A DNA stretch of 7,896 nt from Candidatus Poribacteria bacterium (GTDB lineage: Bacteria; Poribacteria; WGA-4E; WGA-3G). Position 1 is the first letter of the stretch. Every line of letters starts with the position of its first letter. This document shows, piece by piece, positions 6,415-7,896 of the stretch. Location of the stretch: assembly GCA_028818995.1 (NCBI GenBank), contig JAPPMR010000037.1, positions 1 through 7,896 of the forward strand, in the 5' to 3' direction. Under the pieces are notes generated by a model. It was given only the letters and a program-made list of their open reading frames with translations. It ran no database searches and was not told the DNA's origin. The translations under genes were made by a program, and so were the position numbers.

Positions 6415-6924
6415 TTATTGACTCAACATTTTCTTACGATGCCATGCTAAAGCTTCTTGAGCTGGATATAGTTCTTCCAGTTTAGGTAAAAGAATTCCCT
6501 TGCCATTGAGAGTAGTTAATTTCCATTCTGTAGGACCTTTTTCTGTCATTAGGTCTGAGACAGTGATAATATAAGATTCGTCCACAGAAAACAAGTATCT
6601 GTCAAACGCCCAATGGTGTAGTTTGCATAGAGAAATTCCATTTCGAACATCGTCATTGTTTGATCTATTGAACGGAATTATGTGTGCAGCTTCAGTAACA
6701 CTTTCACCATTCAATGTTAAAATCTGCAACTTGCAGACAGCACAAGTATAGTCGTAAATCCTCATGATTGTGCGGCGAAAACCATGTTCTCGAATCTTTT
6801 TTTCACTTTCAATTGGTTCATCAAGTTCTGTTGAGAAATCGTGTTGAACATAATCCAATAGTTCCTTGCTAAAACCACTGATCTGTTGTTCTTCTGAAAT
6901 AACACTTTGGATTTCATTCGTCAA
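6415..6924 (-). CDS. C-terminal half: HNH endonuclease domain
   Basis: This is the continuation of the same frame after the TAG; the limits given start at a TTG (6922-6924), but no start is convincing. The HNH fold is clear: HGFRRTIMRIYDYTCAVCKL with CxxC at 6733-6744, then EAAHIIPF with the first catalytic His at 6682-6684, then RNGISLCKLHHWAFD with Asn, Cys (6625-6627) and the paired His (6613-6618). The CxxC and CxxHH set suggests a structural zinc with a beta-beta-alpha-metal active site that cuts DNA. All expected residues are present, so decay, if any, is recent or limited to the TAG. The 20-60 residue stretch before the HNH is a charged linker. The neighbour to the left is the convergent PIN toxin gene. 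Confidence 0.8.
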   Translation of the reverse strand: MTNEIQSVISEEQQISGFSKELLDYVQHDFSTELDEPIESEKKIREHGFRRTIMRIYDYTCAVCKLQILTLNGESVTEAAHIIPFNRSNNDDVRNGISLCKLHHWAFDRYLFSVDESYIITVSDLMTEKGPTEWKLTTLNGKGILLPKLEELYPAQEALAWHRKKMLSQ

Positions 6925-6972
6925 ACCGAGGAAATACTTGTCAATGAGTGTTTTCCGTAATATCTCTCTTTC

Positions 6973-7365
6973 CTAAGGTTGAATTAGTAGAGTAATGAGT
7001 TGTTCATCAAGACTTGCATGTGATATCATCTTTCGTAGTTGAGGAAAAGTCTTTATTTGAGAAACGACTTCTAATGCTTTTTCATAACCAGGATTTGGGT
7101 GATGATGCCAAAAACTGCGGCTCTTTAGGTGGAAGAATGGTAAAGCAGGATTTGGTTTCCTATTTGTGACGCAATTCCAATACTTTAGAAATTTCTCAAC
7201 CAAATGGGGCGACGGAGGGATTTTGTTAATTTCAATTTGTTCTTGCTCAATCATTTCAATAATTGTTAACAAGAGTACTGGTTGGTGTGGAGCATCGCCA
7301 TGCGCCCTGTCTATTCGTAAATTCCTGAACTCATTGATGTATTTTCTGAGGATCTCTTCATCCAT
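6973..7365 (-). CDS. N-terminal half: sulfur-binding-like DNA recognition domain
   Basis: This reading frame has 130 codons and ends at the internal TAG. It has the features I associate with the sulfur-binding domain of McrA-type enzymes: an N-terminal helix with FRNLRIDRAHGDAPHQPVLL, in which the APH-Q-P-LLL motif (His27, Pro29) is the strongest signature, and later ALPFFHLKSRSFW (Pro76, Phe77, Trp86), matching the usual YPFWRLxxDGLW segment with Leu instead of Tyr before Pro. In studied relatives that Pro and neighbours line the hydrophobic pocket holding the DNA sulfur. As a stand-alone protein it could bind modified DNA without cutting. The start has only a weak ribosome site (TTAAGAATT before ATG). 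It lies 50 bases downstream of the sorting-domain gene on the same strand. Confidence 0.65.
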   Translation of the reverse strand: MDEEILRKYINEFRNLRIDRAHGDAPHQPVLLLTIIEMIEQEQIEINKIPPSPHLVEKFLKYWNCVTNRKPNPALPFFHLKSRSFWHHHPNPGYEKALEVVSQIKTFPQLRKMISHASLDEQLITLLIQP

Positions 7366-7415
7366 AATTCTTAAATTTTCAAATATTACAGAAGTAGATT
7401 ACCACAAGATACAAC

Positions 7416-7896
7416 CTACTTCCGCAGCAACATCTTCCGAGTAGCAGAAAAATCCCCTGCAGAAAAGGTATAAAAATACAAACCACTTGCAACCGACTCA
7501 CCGCCATCGTTCCGACCATCCCAATACGCAGCGCTGCTCCTACCAAAATATGTCCCTGCAGATTGATGTCCCAAATCTAATGTGCGGATAAGATTTCCAC
7601 GCACATCATATATCGTTATCCTAACATCAGCAGCAATTGCTAACTGATACGGAATCCACGTCTCCGGATTGAACGGATTAGGGTAGTTTTCCAAGAGACG
7701 CGTTTCTGTTGGCATCATAGCAGCGAGGAGTTTTTCCAGAACAGCAATCCCTTTTTCAACGGTTGCATCTCTATTGGGTATCCGTTTTGCCATATCAATC
7801 CACTGTTGCAAAGTCTTTGCATTGAGCGAGGCGATCTGATGCGAGTGTGCTGGTGCTGCATTCGCATCAGCATTAATTTCATTTACAACCAATAGC
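7416..7896 (-). CDS. C-terminal part of a secreted/surface protein with a FlgD-like sorting (type IX-like) domain, 5' truncated by the window
   Basis: The frame is open to the right edge and ends in TAG at 7416-7418, so only about 159 C-terminal residues are seen. They begin with an Ala/Asp-rich linker and an amphipathic helical stretch (LNAKTLQQWIDMAKRI ... VLEKLLAAM). The terminal domain follows from about 7690: NYPNPFNPETWIPYQLA, then beta strands ITIYDVRGNLIRTLDLG, AAYWDGRNDGGESVASGLYFY, and the end SATRKMLLRK. This is the FlgD-like Ig or type IX sorting-type fold, used for export and surface attachment in Bacteroidetes-like systems and very common in Poribacteria, often behind dockerin or LamG-type modules. 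The missing part may hold such modules; that is inference. A TTG near 7890 is not a credible start. Confidence 0.85.
   Translation of the reverse strand, partial: LLVVNEINADANAAPAHSHQIASLNAKTLQQWIDMAKRIPNRDATVEKGIAVLEKLLAAMMPTETRLLENYPNPFNPETWIPYQLAIAADVRITIYDVRGNLIRTLDLGHQSAGTYFGRSSAAYWDGRNDGGESVASGLYFYTFSAGDFSATRKMLLRK

Larger units (their letters stand above)
6415..7365 (-). pseudogene. Phosphorothioation-dependent type IV restriction endonuclease (sulfur-binding domain + HNH), interrupted by one in-frame TAG
   Basis: From ATG 7363-7365 to TAA 6415-6417 the minus strand is one frame of 317 codons with a single internal stop, TAG at 6973-6975 (codon 131). Without it the product would be 316 residues, close to the roughly 300 I recall for ScoMcrA/SprMcrA-like enzymes that bind phosphorothioated DNA and cut it with an HNH domain. 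Residues right after the stop (EREILRKTLIDKYF) read like the linker helix family members carry after the binding domain, so the two halves belong together. Reinitiation looks poor: the first in-frame candidate in the downstream half is a TTG at 6922-6924 without a good ribosome site. Nonsense mutation, sequencing error, readthrough or a genuine split remain possible. Confidence 0.65.

Noticed and set aside
6361..6415. Two TATAAT hexamers after similar bases (TCGGTATAAT and TCGGATATAAT) on the plus strand in the convergent gap.
   Set aside because: No good -35 at proper spacing and no plus-strand gene downstream; antisense transcription into the HNH gene is conceivable but unsupported.
6973..6975. 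TAG as a recoded amino acid (pyrrolysine or a global code change).
   Set aside because: Both dehydrogenase genes, the PIN gene and the sorting-domain gene end in TAG at the expected protein ends, and no pyrrolysine machinery is visible.

Overview
The window looks like a piece of a Candidatus Poribacteria genome, or of a close relative. The main clue is the last gene, which encodes a C-terminal sorting-type domain opening NYPNPFNPETWIPYQLA and closing with SATRKMLLRK, a wording I know from that lineage. A tandem pair of Gfo/Idh/MocA dehydrogenases and a dienelactone-hydrolase-like protein fit the same picture. This assignment is recognition from memory, not a database result.

Left part (1-2659, + strand): the 3' part of a two-domain alpha/beta hydrolase gene, followed after 10 bases by a THUMP-type RNA methyltransferase gene, probably co-transcribed. 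A short convergent gap with two copies of a CCTCGCC-bearing repeat follows. Middle part (2740-5620, - strand): two Gfo/Idh/MocA oxidoreductase genes of exactly 361 codons each, aligning without gaps at about 80% identity (my hand count is 290 of 361). About 75 bases of upstream sequence are duplicated too. The 709-base gap between them holds a four-half-site GTTACC/GGTAAC array, another inverted repeat and one doubtful small ORF.

Right part (5700-7365): a compact, more AT-rich islet. A strong extended -10 promoter drives a small antitoxin-like gene overlapping a PIN-domain (VapC-like) toxin gene by ATGA. Convergent to it lies what reads as one type IV restriction gene: an N-terminal sulfur-binding-like domain and a C-terminal HNH nuclease, in the same frame but separated by one internal TAG. 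Four other genes in the window (both dehydrogenases, the PIN gene and the sorting-domain gene) end in TAG, so a global reassignment of TAG is unlikely. A nonsense pseudogene, a sequencing error or a true split are the options. The window ends inside the sorting-domain gene (7416-7896, - strand).

There is no obvious single pathway. The left and middle parts are catabolic or housekeeping genes, and the right part is a toxin-antitoxin plus restriction islet next to a secreted or surface protein gene. No phosphorothioation (dnd/ssp), CRISPR, transposase, tRNA or rRNA gene was seen.
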